From Streptacidiphilus sp041262165 (GTDB lineage: Bacteria > Actinomycetota > Actinomycetes > Streptomycetales > Streptomycetaceae): DNA of 64,000 nt. The stretch spans positions 1-64,000 of the forward strand of contig NZ_JBGCBY010000041.1 of the NCBI RefSeq assembly GCF_041262165.1, written 5' to 3'. The notes under the pieces are model-generated. The model saw only the letters and a list, made by a program, of their open reading frames with translations, was not told the DNA's origin and did no database searches. Below, piece after piece: positions 1 to 7,574 of the stretch (positions are counted from its first letter, which is position 1; each line of letters opens with the position of its first letter). The position numbers and the translations under genes are program-made.

Positions 1-2
1 AC

Positions 3-218
3 GTCGCCCAAGCCCGCCGCCTCGGCCACCGCATGGAACACAAGATCAACGACATCTACTCCCACGTCGCCGACAGCATCGAGCAGACCCTCCTCGCCCA
101 CCTCGAAGCCCGCTGGACCCGGGCGCTCACCAACGCCAACAGCGCCAACTGCACAGGCACCCGCCGCGACGGACCCGCTGACGACGAGGGCACCAACTCG
201 GCACTCGAAACCGCCTGA
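3..218 (+). CDS. tyrosine integrase, C-terminal end (partial at window edge)
   Basis: The open frame runs in from the left edge of the window and ends with TGA at 216-218. The visible 71 residues contain LGHRMEHKINDIYSHVAD followed by a leucine-rich helix. This matches the last part of actinobacterial tyrosine recombinases, where the H-x(n)-Y of the active site (here the Y of IYSHV) precedes a helix such as IEQTLLAHLEARW. Such enzymes integrate and excise phage or conjugative elements. Only the tail is seen, so the catalytic Arg/Lys/His residues cannot be checked. It lies next to a strong terminator and suggests that an integrated element has one end just outside the window. Confidence 0.7.
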   Translation, partial: VAQARRLGHRMEHKINDIYSHVADSIEQTLLAHLEARWTRALTNANSANCTGTRRDGPADDEGTNSALETA

Positions 219-228
219 TCTACTCCCA

Positions 229-271
229 CCACCGCTCGGGGCCGCATTCCTGGCAAGGCCCCGAGCGGTGG
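229..271 (+). terminator. strong rho-independent-type hairpin
   Basis: Two perfect 15-base arms (229-243 CCACCGCTCGGGGCC and 257-271) are separated by a 13-base loop, 10 bases after the integrase stop codon. As is usual in streptomycetes there is no long T tract. It probably ends the integrase transcript. Confidence 0.8.
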
Positions 272-393
272 CCATCGGCTCGGCCGCCTCCACCGGCCCA
301 CCCACGAACCCGCGATAACCTGCACGCACCGTGCTTGCCCGCCATAAACTCAGGCCCCGCGCAATGACGCACGGTCAGCTACGGGGGTCCGGA

Positions 394-1062
394 ATGAGCC
401 AAAGCATGTTGCGCGTCGGCGGCCGACTCACGCCCCTGGGGCGCGCGGTCCACTGGGTCACGCAGTACTTCGACGCCACAGCCAACCAAACCGGCAAGAA
501 CCCGTACGCCTATCCAGCCTACGACGACCTGCACACCGGCAGCTCCCCAGATCAGCTCACCGACGGCGACCTCCTCGCTCCCACGCTACTGAACGCCGCC
601 CCGTCCATCACCGCGTTCTACACACTGCAGGCACTGCGCCCGACCCTGGAGGCCGCGCTGGCTGCCATCCCACCCGACCTCACCCTCCAGGACGCTGTCC
701 GGACCGGACGCCACCACGAGCTGGTGGGCGAACTCTTCCGCTGCCTGGACGAGCAGAAGACCCCCGGCGTCCAGCTCACCACCCTGACCAAGGTCCTCCA
801 CCGCAAGCGCCCGCTCCTGATCCCTCTGCACGACCGGCACGTACGCGCTTGCTACGTGAACGACGGCCCCACCTACCCGATGCGACGGACTGCCGGACGC
901 ACCTGGGCCCACTACACCGCAACCCTCGCCGCCAGCATCGCCGACGACCTCGACCGCCAGGCGGAACAGTGGGCCGTCCTGAGATCCTGCGTCCCCGATA
1001 TCGGCCTCCTGCGCATCCTGGACGTCGTTGCCTGGAATACCGCCCGGCAAGAGCTTGCATGA
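394..1062 (+). CDS. hypothetical protein, DUF6308-like
   Basis: A 222-residue soluble protein with no signal peptide. The segment LTDGDLLAPTLLNAAPSI followed by FYTLQALRP resembles the DUF6308 family of actinobacterial proteins of unknown function, often found on mobile DNA. I chose ATG 394 because GGGGG at 383-388 sits six bases upstream; a longer frame from a GTG at 331 lacks a comparable site. The stop overlaps the next start (ATGA at 1059), so the two genes are probably translationally coupled. The family assignment is from memory of the motif, not a search. Confidence 0.6.
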   Translation: MSQSMLRVGGRLTPLGRAVHWVTQYFDATANQTGKNPYAYPAYDDLHTGSSPDQLTDGDLLAPTLLNAAPSITAFYTLQALRPTLEAALAAIPPDLTLQDAVRTGRHHELVGELFRCLDEQKTPGVQLTTLTKVLHRKRPLLIPLHDRHVRACYVNDGPTYPMRRTAGRTWAHYTATLAASIADDLDRQAEQWAVLRSCVPDIGLLRILDVVAWNTARQELA

Positions 1063-1562
1063 ACACGCGGAGGCTCAGAGCCCACCCGTGGCGCTGGGGC
1101 AGCGTCCTGCTCGTCACCGCGTTGTTCCTCGCGGTCGGGGCCTTCATCGCGGTGCGCATCGTGAACACTGTCCTGGGTCCGAGTCGTGAACTCGACCCGT
1201 TCCACGTCGCCGGGTATCAGAGAATCGCGGTCCGGGACGGCTCCTATCCAGGGACCAAGACCGCTATAGGTACCTACCTGGGTCCAGGTGTCCAAGGAAA
1301 CCCAAGCTCGCTCGTCTCGGGCCCAGGGCTCGAGTTCACCCACTTTGGAACGCCGGTCGGCGTCAACCCCCTGCCCACGGACGCGTTTCTGACTGTCGCC
1401 ATGGGCAAGGTGAGTGGGACCAACTGCGGGCTCCTCGTCGACGAGTTCCGCAGGACTTCCGGCGCCGACCCCGGCTGGGGGCTCTCGGCCGAGCAGGCCA
1501 GGAAATTGCGTTCAGGCAGTCTTGAGATCATCCAGCTCGACGTGGTCTGCGGCAGCGGGTGA
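1059..1562 (+). CDS. membrane-anchored hypothetical protein
   Basis: 167 residues beginning in the ATGA overlap with the gene upstream. After a basic N-terminus (MNTRRLRAHPWRW) there is one hydrophobic segment at about residues 14-35 (VLLVTALFLAVGAFIAVRI). The rest is hydrophilic and should lie outside the cell, so it is a signal-anchored protein or an uncleaved lipoprotein-like protein. It has two cysteines (TNCGLL and VVCGSG) that could pair. I recognise no family. The coupling to the upstream gene suggests a shared but unknown role. Confidence 0.6.
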   Translation: MNTRRLRAHPWRWGSVLLVTALFLAVGAFIAVRIVNTVLGPSRELDPFHVAGYQRIAVRDGSYPGTKTAIGTYLGPGVQGNPSSLVSGPGLEFTHFGTPVGVNPLPTDAFLTVAMGKVSGTNCGLLVDEFRRTSGADPGWGLSAEQARKLRSGSLEIIQLDVVCGSG

Positions 1563-1701
1563 TCAACGGTCTCCCGGCTCGTGACCGGGACGGCCGCGGC
1601 GAAGCCGCTCGCGACGCCGGTCTGGTCGCGATGGGTGGACGCGTGCGGCTGATGACGGATCGGTCGCGGGTGCGCGGGAGAGCGAGCGCGGTGGGTCGGA
1701 C

Positions 1702-2010
1702 TTGCACCTGGCTCGGTCGGTTCGTGGCCTACGACCCCCGCGAGAAGCTCTGGGACCCGCCGATGCGGCTGCTGTTCCAGCACCGCGTCGGCGGGTTGCG
1801 GCCTTGACCGCCTATGTCAGCCGCATCCTGGACCCCTGCGGCGTTTCACCCGGGACACTGCGGTGCACCCGCCTGGCCGACCTGTTGAATACACTCGACC
1901 CCAAACTCGTGGCCGCAGCCCTCGGCATGGGCCCCGAAGGCGCCATGATCTACCTTGCCGACCATGTCGAGGCTGGACGCCTCCCCGACCAGCGTGAACG
2001 GAGACACTGA
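1702..2010 (+). pseudogene. decayed recombinase-like remnant
   Basis: From about 1805 the frame reads TAYVSRILDPCGVSPGTL, then TRLADLLNTLDPKLVAAALG and YLADHVEAGRLP. This pattern resembles the C-terminal end of recombinase/integrase-type proteins in streptomycetes, where leucine-rich helices replace the usual catalytic tail. A second frame (about 1640-1807, ending MRLLFQHRVGGLRP) looks like the preceding part, so a frameshift near 1780-1805 is likely. There is no convincing start codon or ribosome site. I treat it as a remnant; the family is uncertain. Confidence 0.4.
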
Positions 2011-2011
2011 G

Positions 2012-2404
2012 GTGCGACACCTGGCACCCGGGTTCGCCCTTGGAGCACTGCACCGCGGCAAGCAGATCGAGCAGTTCCTCGGCGAAGTCGACCGCGACGG
2101 CCGCCGGGGTCTTCGCTGGATCGCTATCAGTCCAGACCGCACGGGTGTCACGATCTATCTGAGCGAAGTCGAAGACGCAGGCACCGACACCTTCTACGAC
2201 GTCTCCGAGTTTCCGCCCCTGGATCCCGATGACGGGACCTGGGGCAAGGAGATCGCCACCGTATTGACTCCGGAGGAGGCTCTCATCCGGGCCTGCAGCG
2301 AGCCCGGCGTGAATCCCGACCGCTGGGTCAACGAGGGCGTCATTTGCGACGAGTACCGCGATTTCCGGATCGCCAGTAGGAACGAGCACCCGGCGACCCC
2401 ATGA
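2012..2404 (+). CDS. small soluble hypothetical protein
   Basis: 130 residues from GTG 2012, with GGAGA at 1999-2003 upstream. An in-frame ATG at 1955 would add 19 residues but overlaps the preceding remnant. The protein is acidic, with WIAISPDRTGVTIYLSEVED and a C-terminal WVNEGVICDEYRDFRI. The size, acidity and lone position next to recombination debris fit immunity-like or phage-accessory proteins of actinomycetes. No family is recognised and no catalytic motif is visible. Confidence 0.55.
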   Translation: MRHLAPGFALGALHRGKQIEQFLGEVDRDGRRGLRWIAISPDRTGVTIYLSEVEDAGTDTFYDVSEFPPLDPDDGTWGKEIATVLTPEEALIRACSEPGVNPDRWVNEGVICDEYRDFRIASRNEHPATP

Positions 2405-2527
2405 GGTCCAGATTTCACCCCAGCAGCGGCGTGCCCACCAGCCTTCGTCTAGTTCGAGACTGAAGGTCCGGACCGCACCGGGATCCGGGTTATCAACTCT
2501 TGGTGGGCGGCGCGCGTCAGCTACAGC

Positions 2528-2686
2528 ATGGCGGTCACGTTCATTGCCGCACTCACTGGGAGCATCGTCCGCGTCAACCCACTGATCACGATGGTGCTGG
2601 AGGTCGTGTTTGTCGCCTCCGCCGTGCTCCTGATTGCCGTGATCAACCGTGTCACCGCAGCGCAGGCTAGGCAATTGGCAGTCTGA
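2528..2686 (+). CDS. possible small membrane peptide
   Basis: 52 residues with two hydrophobic stretches (AVTFIAALTGSIV and MVLEVVFVASAVLLIAVI), predicted to span the membrane. The open frame continues upstream without another start to a TAG at 2450, and the ATG at 2528 has no clear ribosome site, so this may be the tail of a broken gene. No function can be given. Confidence 0.35.
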   Translation: MAVTFIAALTGSIVRVNPLITMVLEVVFVASAVLLIAVINRVTAAQARQLAV

Positions 2687-2796
2687 GCCGCACCCAGGGC
2701 CAGTAGACCCCGCAGGCACACAATCGCCTCGGTCTGAGCCCCAGCTCTCGGAGGCGCCTCGTACCGGCCTGGTGCGGGGCGCCTCCCGGGCAGCGG

Positions 2797-3057
2797 CTAC
2801 TTGTACCAGTACAGGACGCCCCCGTGGTGGGAGCAGGTCCCGGAGAAGGTCTTGGAGTACGAGTAGGTGCCGTCCTTGCACTTCGCCATGGCGCCCTTGG
2901 GGTGGGGCGAAGAGGCCTTGCAGATCCCCACGGTGTGGTGGGCGCAGTGCGCGGTCGCGGCGGTGGCCGGCGTGGCGGTGGCCACGGCGGGGGCGACGAA
3001 CGCCGCGGTGAGAGTGAGGGCCGCGGCTGCGGCCCTGAGGCTGATGGTGTTCAGCAT
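2797..3057 (-). CDS. small secreted DUF3761-type protein
   Basis: 86 residues. A Sec signal peptide is clear: MLNTISLRAAAAALTLTAAF, then an Ala-rich cleavage region near residue 35. The mature part has five cysteines and the motif CKDGTYSYSKTFSGTCSHHG, which is the hallmark of DUF3761, a small extracellular domain of unknown function. AGGGA lies six bases before the ATG at 3055-3057. It is transcribed alone on the minus strand and should be released outside the cell or held at the wall. The domain assignment is good; the role is unknown. Confidence 0.75.
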   Translation of the reverse strand: MLNTISLRAAAAALTLTAAFVAPAVATATPATAATAHCAHHTVGICKASSPHPKGAMAKCKDGTYSYSKTFSGTCSHHGGVLYWYK

Positions 3058-3255
3058 GTGTGTCCCTGAGGGTGTGGCGGGGTGGGTTGATCTTGGGTCG
3101 CCAGCGTGGCAGAGGCAGGTGACTGTGTGTCGGAACGTTGCCATGCCGTTACGCAGAGTCCGGGAGTGCGCTCCTTTCCGACACGCGCCCCCGGACCGCC
3201 GTGCATCTTCTGGGCGTTGCGGTCGGCGAGGGCCAACATGCCGCCCCGGACTCAC

Positions 3256-3750
3256 TCACCCGTGGCACTTGAGCTTGACCAGAATGGCGTCTGCCGCGAG
3301 CGCGTCGAGGTAGCCGGCCGCGTCGCTGGCATAGCGTTGGCCGTCTGCCAGGTGAGAGCACGCCTGCGGGCTGTCGCAGGCACCGTGAACGGGATAGCCG
3401 TCTTCGATCCACCAACCGTCGAGCGTGAGCAGATCACGCCCCGCCGCCGAGCGGACGGTGGAAGAGTCGAGCAGCCCTCGAGGCCCACCGGCACACATCC
3501 CCGGCACGCTCGGAAGGAGCTCACCGTCATCGCGGGGCCAGTCATGGACCAGCCGCGGATCGTTCTCGTGCCCGCAGAGGACCGAGAAGCCACCACCGTC
3601 GCTGCCGCCACGGATCGTCCACGAGTCCCAGATCTCGCGCCACTCGAACCCGGACCACATCTCGAACGGTGCCATCGCTTCCGCAAGCGCTACCCCGAGA
3701 TCTGCCCGGACTGCTGCCAGCAGACATACCGTGACTCTGATCCCCGCCAT
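3256..3750 (-). CDS. hypothetical protein with short hydrophobic N-terminus
   Basis: 164 residues from the ATG at 3748-3750, behind AGGAAGGGG. The start MAGIRVTVCLLAAVRADLGV could be a weak signal peptide. The centre is aromatic and acidic (FEMWSGFEWREIWDSW, then GGGFSVLCGHENDPRLVHDW), and the end carries several Cys and His residues (GACDSPQACSHLADG, VKLKCHG). No family is recognised. The reading frame stays open upstream to about 4137, but that part has no coding character, so I end the gene at the ATG with the good ribosome site. Confidence 0.5.
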   Translation of the reverse strand: MAGIRVTVCLLAAVRADLGVALAEAMAPFEMWSGFEWREIWDSWTIRGGSDGGGFSVLCGHENDPRLVHDWPRDDGELLPSVPGMCAGGPRGLLDSSTVRSAAGRDLLTLDGWWIEDGYPVHGACDSPQACSHLADGQRYASDAAGYLDALAADAILVKLKCHG

Positions 3751-4206
3751 CCCCTTCCTGTCCTCGCGTCGAACTGCCAAGCGCACAACGTAGCGGGCTG
3801 CTTCCCCGACACCGCAGGAGCCTGCGGATCCTCGGGCCGCAGTGTGTACCAGAATCCATCGCTCCGTCAGCCACGTGCCACCATCGAGCCCGGAGACCGT
3901 CACAGTAGTCCGGCGGATCTTCCGTGAGCTGTCCGGCGCGGTCGCCGAAGCCGTGACCGCGTGCGACTTCGAGGACGCGCTCTTCGACCTCGGAGGCCAC
4001 ATGCGCCAACGTGCCTGAGTGCAGTTGCTGCACGGCTGCCCCGTCCCTCTGGTTCGCGGCGCGCATACCGGCGCAGGATCGGTACCGATTGGCCGAAGCG
4101 ACGTCCCCCGTGACTCGTCCGAGTGACCCCATGCCACAGCGGTACCAACACCCGATCCACGCCACTACGGTGGCGTCGACACGCTGATCGACGTGAGGAA
4201 CCCCAG
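3751..4206. other. intergenic stretch, one weak short frame
   Basis: Between two divergent genes. The only protein-like stretch is a 58-codon plus-strand frame at 3842-4018 from GTG, containing VVRRIFRELSGAVAEAV and DFEDALFDLGGHMRQRA. It has no ribosome site and may be a gene remnant. The rest should hold the promoters for the minus-strand gene ending at 3256 and the lipoprotein gene at 4207. Confidence 0.4.
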
Positions 4207-4911
4207 GTGGCCTACCTTCCCCGCTGCACCGGCCTGACGACCACCGTGCTGCTCCTGGCCGCGCTGACCAGCTGCACCACGCACACGACGGCGTCGAGTG
4301 ACGCGGCCAAGGCAAGTCCCAGGACCAGCTCAAGCACGTCGGTCGACCAAGCACCGCTCGCACCACTGGCCTACGGTCCGGGACCGCAGTCCACGTACAC
4401 CGTCCAGGCACAGCCCGCCGCCGGGTCGTGCCACTACGGCAACGACCACGGCCAGCCGCTACCGGACACCAAATGCACCCCCGGAGCCCTGTCGCCCGCG
4501 GTGACGCAGGCGACGGTGGGCACCACGATCTGCCGCTCCGGCGGCTACACCGGCACCATCCGGCCGCCGGTGGGGATCACCAACAAGGAGAAGGCCGCTA
4601 ACGCCCAGTCCTACGGGTACACCGGTGCCCTGCACGACGCCGAGTACGACCACCTGATCAGCCTGCAGCTGGGCGGCGACCCGAACGACCCACGGAACCT
4701 GTGGGTAGAACCCCCCTCGCCCGGCCACCAGGCAGGGGCTGGACCGAACAACCCCAAAGACGCAGTCGAGACCCGGCTGCACACCGCGATCTGCAAGAAC
4801 CAGGTCACCCTGACCGCCGCCCAGCAAGCCATCGCCACCGACTGGGAAACAGCCGAGCAACGCCTCGGGCTGAAACCCGACCCCTCGGACACCTCCGGAC
4901 CAGCCGATTGA
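4207..4911 (+). CDS. lipoprotein with HNH-endonuclease-like domain
   Basis: 234 residues from GTG 4207 with GAGGA about ten bases upstream. The N-terminus is a lipoprotein signal (hydrophobic TTTVLLLAAL, lipobox LTSC with Cys 23), so the protein should be tethered to the outer face of the membrane. A Ser/Thr-rich linker follows. The C-terminal half has EYDHLISLQLGG (about 145) and NDPRNLWVEP (about 160), the D-H-L-I-x-L-x-L-G-G...N-L-W pattern of one HNH-nuclease-like branch found in exported bacterial proteins. Four cysteines (SCHYG, TKCTPG, TICRSG, AICKN) may form disulphides. Nuclease activity is inferred and not certain, because several exported members lack clear metal ligands. Confidence 0.65.
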   Translation: MAYLPRCTGLTTTVLLLAALTSCTTHTTASSDAAKASPRTSSSTSVDQAPLAPLAYGPGPQSTYTVQAQPAAGSCHYGNDHGQPLPDTKCTPGALSPAVTQATVGTTICRSGGYTGTIRPPVGITNKEKAANAQSYGYTGALHDAEYDHLISLQLGGDPNDPRNLWVEPPSPGHQAGAGPNNPKDAVETRLHTAICKNQVTLTAAQQAIATDWETAEQRLGLKPDPSDTSGPAD

Positions 4912-5074
4912 CCGCGCTGGTGTTGGCGAGTCTGATCCACCGAGTACGGCAATGTCGCAGCACCCAGACGCGGTAGGTGAATAACGTCATCTGGCGGCGG
5001 CTTTCCGTGCGGTTCCCAAGTCGCGCCGATAGCTGGTCGTCCAGCCTGTTGGCTGCAGAACCTGGGGTTCTACT

Positions 5075-5351
5075 TCAACCCTCGGTAGTCGACGCCGCGC
5101 CGGCGTAGGCGTACACCCATCCAGCTGAGGTGTCCGTGGCGGGAGCCGCCGCGTAGACCGACCAGGCCGAGTCGCAGGGACCTGCGAGCAGGCCGGGGAG
5201 ACGACCCGCGTGCACGGACGCGTGCGGATGGTGTTCCGTCTGGCCCGAGGTGGACGATGCGGGTTCGGCCCTCGAAGGGGCCTCCGACCACCTTGATGCC
5301 GACGGTGTTGTTGGCGACTTCACCAGCGAGCCAGCGTTTGATGGTCTTCAT
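5075..5351 (-). pseudogene. frameshifted hypothetical gene
   Basis: From the ATG at 5349-5351 the protein reads MKTIKRWLAGEVANN, then VVGGPFEGRTRIVHLGPDG, and loses sense near 5250. A second minus-strand frame then continues with SVYAAAPATDTSAGWVYAYAG to a stop at 5075. Joined, the two frames look like one protein of roughly 90 residues of a kind common on actinobacterial mobile elements (GGPF-G-T motif, then a V-Y...Y-x-Y-x-G end). A single indel separates them, so I call it a pseudogene. No function is known. Confidence 0.5.
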
Positions 5352-5632
5352 GTGCTCGGAATCCTCAACCCCCATGTCAGAACGCGCTGAGTGCGCGGCG
5401 GGCGACAGCTAGGCGGATGCCATGCTCGGTCCTCTGATTGCCGATCGTCCCGATGAGGCCCCGCCGGGTCTGACCTCGCTGCGCATGATTCGGGAGGCGC
5501 AGTGAGAGGCCAAAGCGGCGAAGCCGGAAGGAAATTGGCGTCGCTGACCTGGCCTCAGACGGTGGCGTCTCGCCGAGTGGGACCTGGCGCACGACACAGC
5601 GTCTGCTGGCTGAGTATCATCTCGACGGCACG

Positions 5633-6213
5633 CTACGGCCTGTAGTCGAAGGTGCTCCAGTTCACTCCGAGCAGTGTCTCCCCGTGCTGGCAGCCGAGGG
5701 CGCCGAAGCCGTAGGAGGCTGAGTACTCTTCGGGGATGGTTCCCTTGGGGAAGGAGAGCGAGACCTCGAGCGTCTTGGTCCCGTAGGCGGGGATGGTCCC
5801 GATGTTCGTGTCACCGGACTTCCACATCCAGGCACCGAATTGGCCGTTGCGCTGCCAGCTCAGGTGCATCAGATGCCATGCGCCCTTGTCCATGCGCCAC
5901 CACACGGTGGGAGCTGAGCCGTGTCGAGTTCCGACCCACGGTTGGAGCCCGAAGTTGACGACCGTGTTGTTCAGAGTCGCGCCTGCCGGTTGCGGATGCG
6001 CATGTAGGCGTCCAGCTTCTGGCCGGGATGCCGTGCCATCAGGGGAACGCTGGGCCCCAGGTAGGTCGTGGCGAGGGTGTTGCCGTTGCAGTTGAAGATC
6101 GGGGTGCTGGCGGGCATCCGTGTCGCCGCCACGGCATCAGCGGCGCTTGGCAGCAGTCCGAGGAGCCCGGTTGCGACTACGAGTCCTGCGGAGCGGCGGA
6201 TGGACGTTCTCAA
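5633..6213 (-). pseudogene. secreted hypothetical protein, single frameshift
   Basis: TTG 6211-6213 with AGGGGGA just upstream starts a Sec signal peptide (RTSIRRSAGLVVATGLLGLL, cleavage near AADAVAA). The frame runs to RIRNRQARL and stops at 5971. One base off, the sequence continues without a break as LNNTVVNFGLQPWVGTRHG, then WWRMDKGAWHLMHLSWQ and IPAYGTKTLEVSLSFPKG to a stop at 5633. Together they give an exported protein of about 190 residues. The C-terminal part looks like a beta-rich extracellular domain. The shift is at about 5970; a base error in the sequence would also explain it. Confidence 0.6.
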
Positions 6214-6572
6214 AGGTCCCCCTGGGGTTGTTGATCGCTGGGCGTGCATCCTAGCCCCACTCGGACCCAGGCCGATCAGACCGATCAGAACGCCCTCGGC
6301 GGCGAGGGCCACAGCCCCGCACGGCGTCCACGAGCGCATGGCGCTGTGGGTCTGCTGGTAGCAAATGTTCGCGCAATGACTGCTCGATGGCCGGTGGCGA
6401 TGGACGGCAATGACCGTCTCGCCCTTCGCCGCGCGCAGCCGTGCGAGCTGCGCAGCCAGTTCCTCAGGCCAGTGCTGGTGTTCGAGGGACTGCTCCGGTC
6501 CAGGAGAGCGAGCCCGCCGATCGGGGTTGGCGCGGCGGCTGGTCCGGCCGGTTTGACCGGTTGCTCGGTCAT
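6214..6572 (-). pseudogene. probable frameshifted small soluble gene
   Basis: An ATG at 6570-6572 begins MTEQPVKPAGPAAAPTPIGG and ALLDR. One base off, it continues with EHQHWPEELAAQLARLRAAK, then GETVIAVHRHR, CANICYQQTHSAMRSW and AEGVLIGLIGLG. The second frame runs directly into the start of the downstream secreted gene without a stop. The composition is protein-like (HWPEELAAQL), but the gene needs one indel and its end is unclear. No family is recognised. Confidence 0.35.
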
Positions 6573-6628
6573 GGCAACCGCGCGCCAGCCGACGAGCGCC
6601 CCTTGCGGACCTGGGTACCGTTCTGGAT

Positions 6629-7120
6629 GTGACCTCAACCTCCTCCGCAATCAGCCCTGCTCACATAGGCATGTGGCGACCCTCTCCTGCGGCGCGCATC
6701 CTGGGAGCAGCCTTCAGCCTCTTCTTTGCCGCGGTAGCCGTAGTGGCGATCGCCGGGGCGATAGCCCATGCGGATATCTCCATGATCTGGGACGCTCTCC
6801 TCTTCAGTGCCATCGCTGCCGCCGTCGGCTGCTATGTGGGGCGGGCGGCGATCAGGGTCACGCCTGATGCCGTGATCATCTCTAACCCGTTCCGCACGCG
6901 GACCATCGCCTTTTCCTCCATCGCCGCTGTCTCGCCCGGCTACTACGGCGTGACGATCACCACCCGAGACGGGGCGGCGTACACAGCGATGGCCATCCAA
7001 AAGACCAACCTGTCACGCTGGCAGGGACGGCGCACCCGGGCCGACGAGGTGACAGACGCTGTTTGCAGCGCGGCCGGACTCCGAGCACCCAGCGGGCACC
7101 GGAGCCAGGCCGACCACTGA
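6629..7120 (+). CDS. small membrane protein, PH-domain-like
   Basis: 163 residues from GTG 6629. Two hydrophobic helices at about 23-45 (ILGAAFSLFFAAVAVVAIAG) and 52-73 are followed by a short conserved-looking segment: IRVTPDAVIISNPFRTRTI, then FSSIAAVSPGYYGVTI. This two-helix plus beta layout is that of actinobacterial membrane proteins with a bacterial PH-like domain. They are thought to be scaffolds at the membrane; no enzyme motif is present. Flanks give no operon partner. ATG codons further in are less well placed. Confidence 0.6.
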   Translation: MTSTSSAISPAHIGMWRPSPAARILGAAFSLFFAAVAVVAIAGAIAHADISMIWDALLFSAIAAAVGCYVGRAAIRVTPDAVIISNPFRTRTIAFSSIAAVSPGYYGVTITTRDGAAYTAMAIQKTNLSRWQGRRTRADEVTDAVCSAAGLRAPSGHRSQADH

Positions 7121-7477
7121 CCGCATTGCGACGGCAACGTCAGCGACTCTCATGGTCAATCGCGGGTCTCACCGTCAACCACCACCAGTCGCCGAACTGA
7201 GGCGGGCTGTCTGTCTGCTGTGGAGGCACCGCCAAGGCGGCCGACGGTCGCGTACCGGGTCCACTTGGATGGCTCGCAGGTGCTGGCACGACGGCATCTG
7301 TGGCGGCGTCTCCAGATCCGCCGCTGCAGAGGTTTCGCCTTCCAGCGCCTACCATCTGCGTGTGGACGTCATTCGGATCAGGTGCACGCGCCGCGCTGCT
7401 GGACCTCAGAGCGCACGGGGCAGGGCTGTGGACCGCTCCTGTAATGATGACGATCCTCGGTGCCGACTCTGGTTGGA
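7121..7477. other. intergenic, nothing recognised
   Basis: Between convergent genes. No frame here has convincing codon bias, a ribosome site and a plausible protein together. It ends in the terminator that follows the giant minus-strand gene. Confidence 0.5.
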
Positions 7478-7519
7478 AGGTGCTGTCCCGCCGCGTGTGT
7501 AGTGGGCGGGACAGCACCT
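7478..7519 (-). terminator. hairpin downstream of the LamG gene
   Basis: Perfect 15-base arms (7478-7492 AGGTGCTGTCCCGCC and 7505-7519) with a 12-base loop, about 55 bases past the stop of the giant minus-strand gene. It probably ends that transcript. Confidence 0.8.
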
Positions 7520-7574
7520 GGTGGGGGCCGTCTGCTGCCGGGTGTGGCAGAAGACGGCGTATGGGTTTGTGTTG

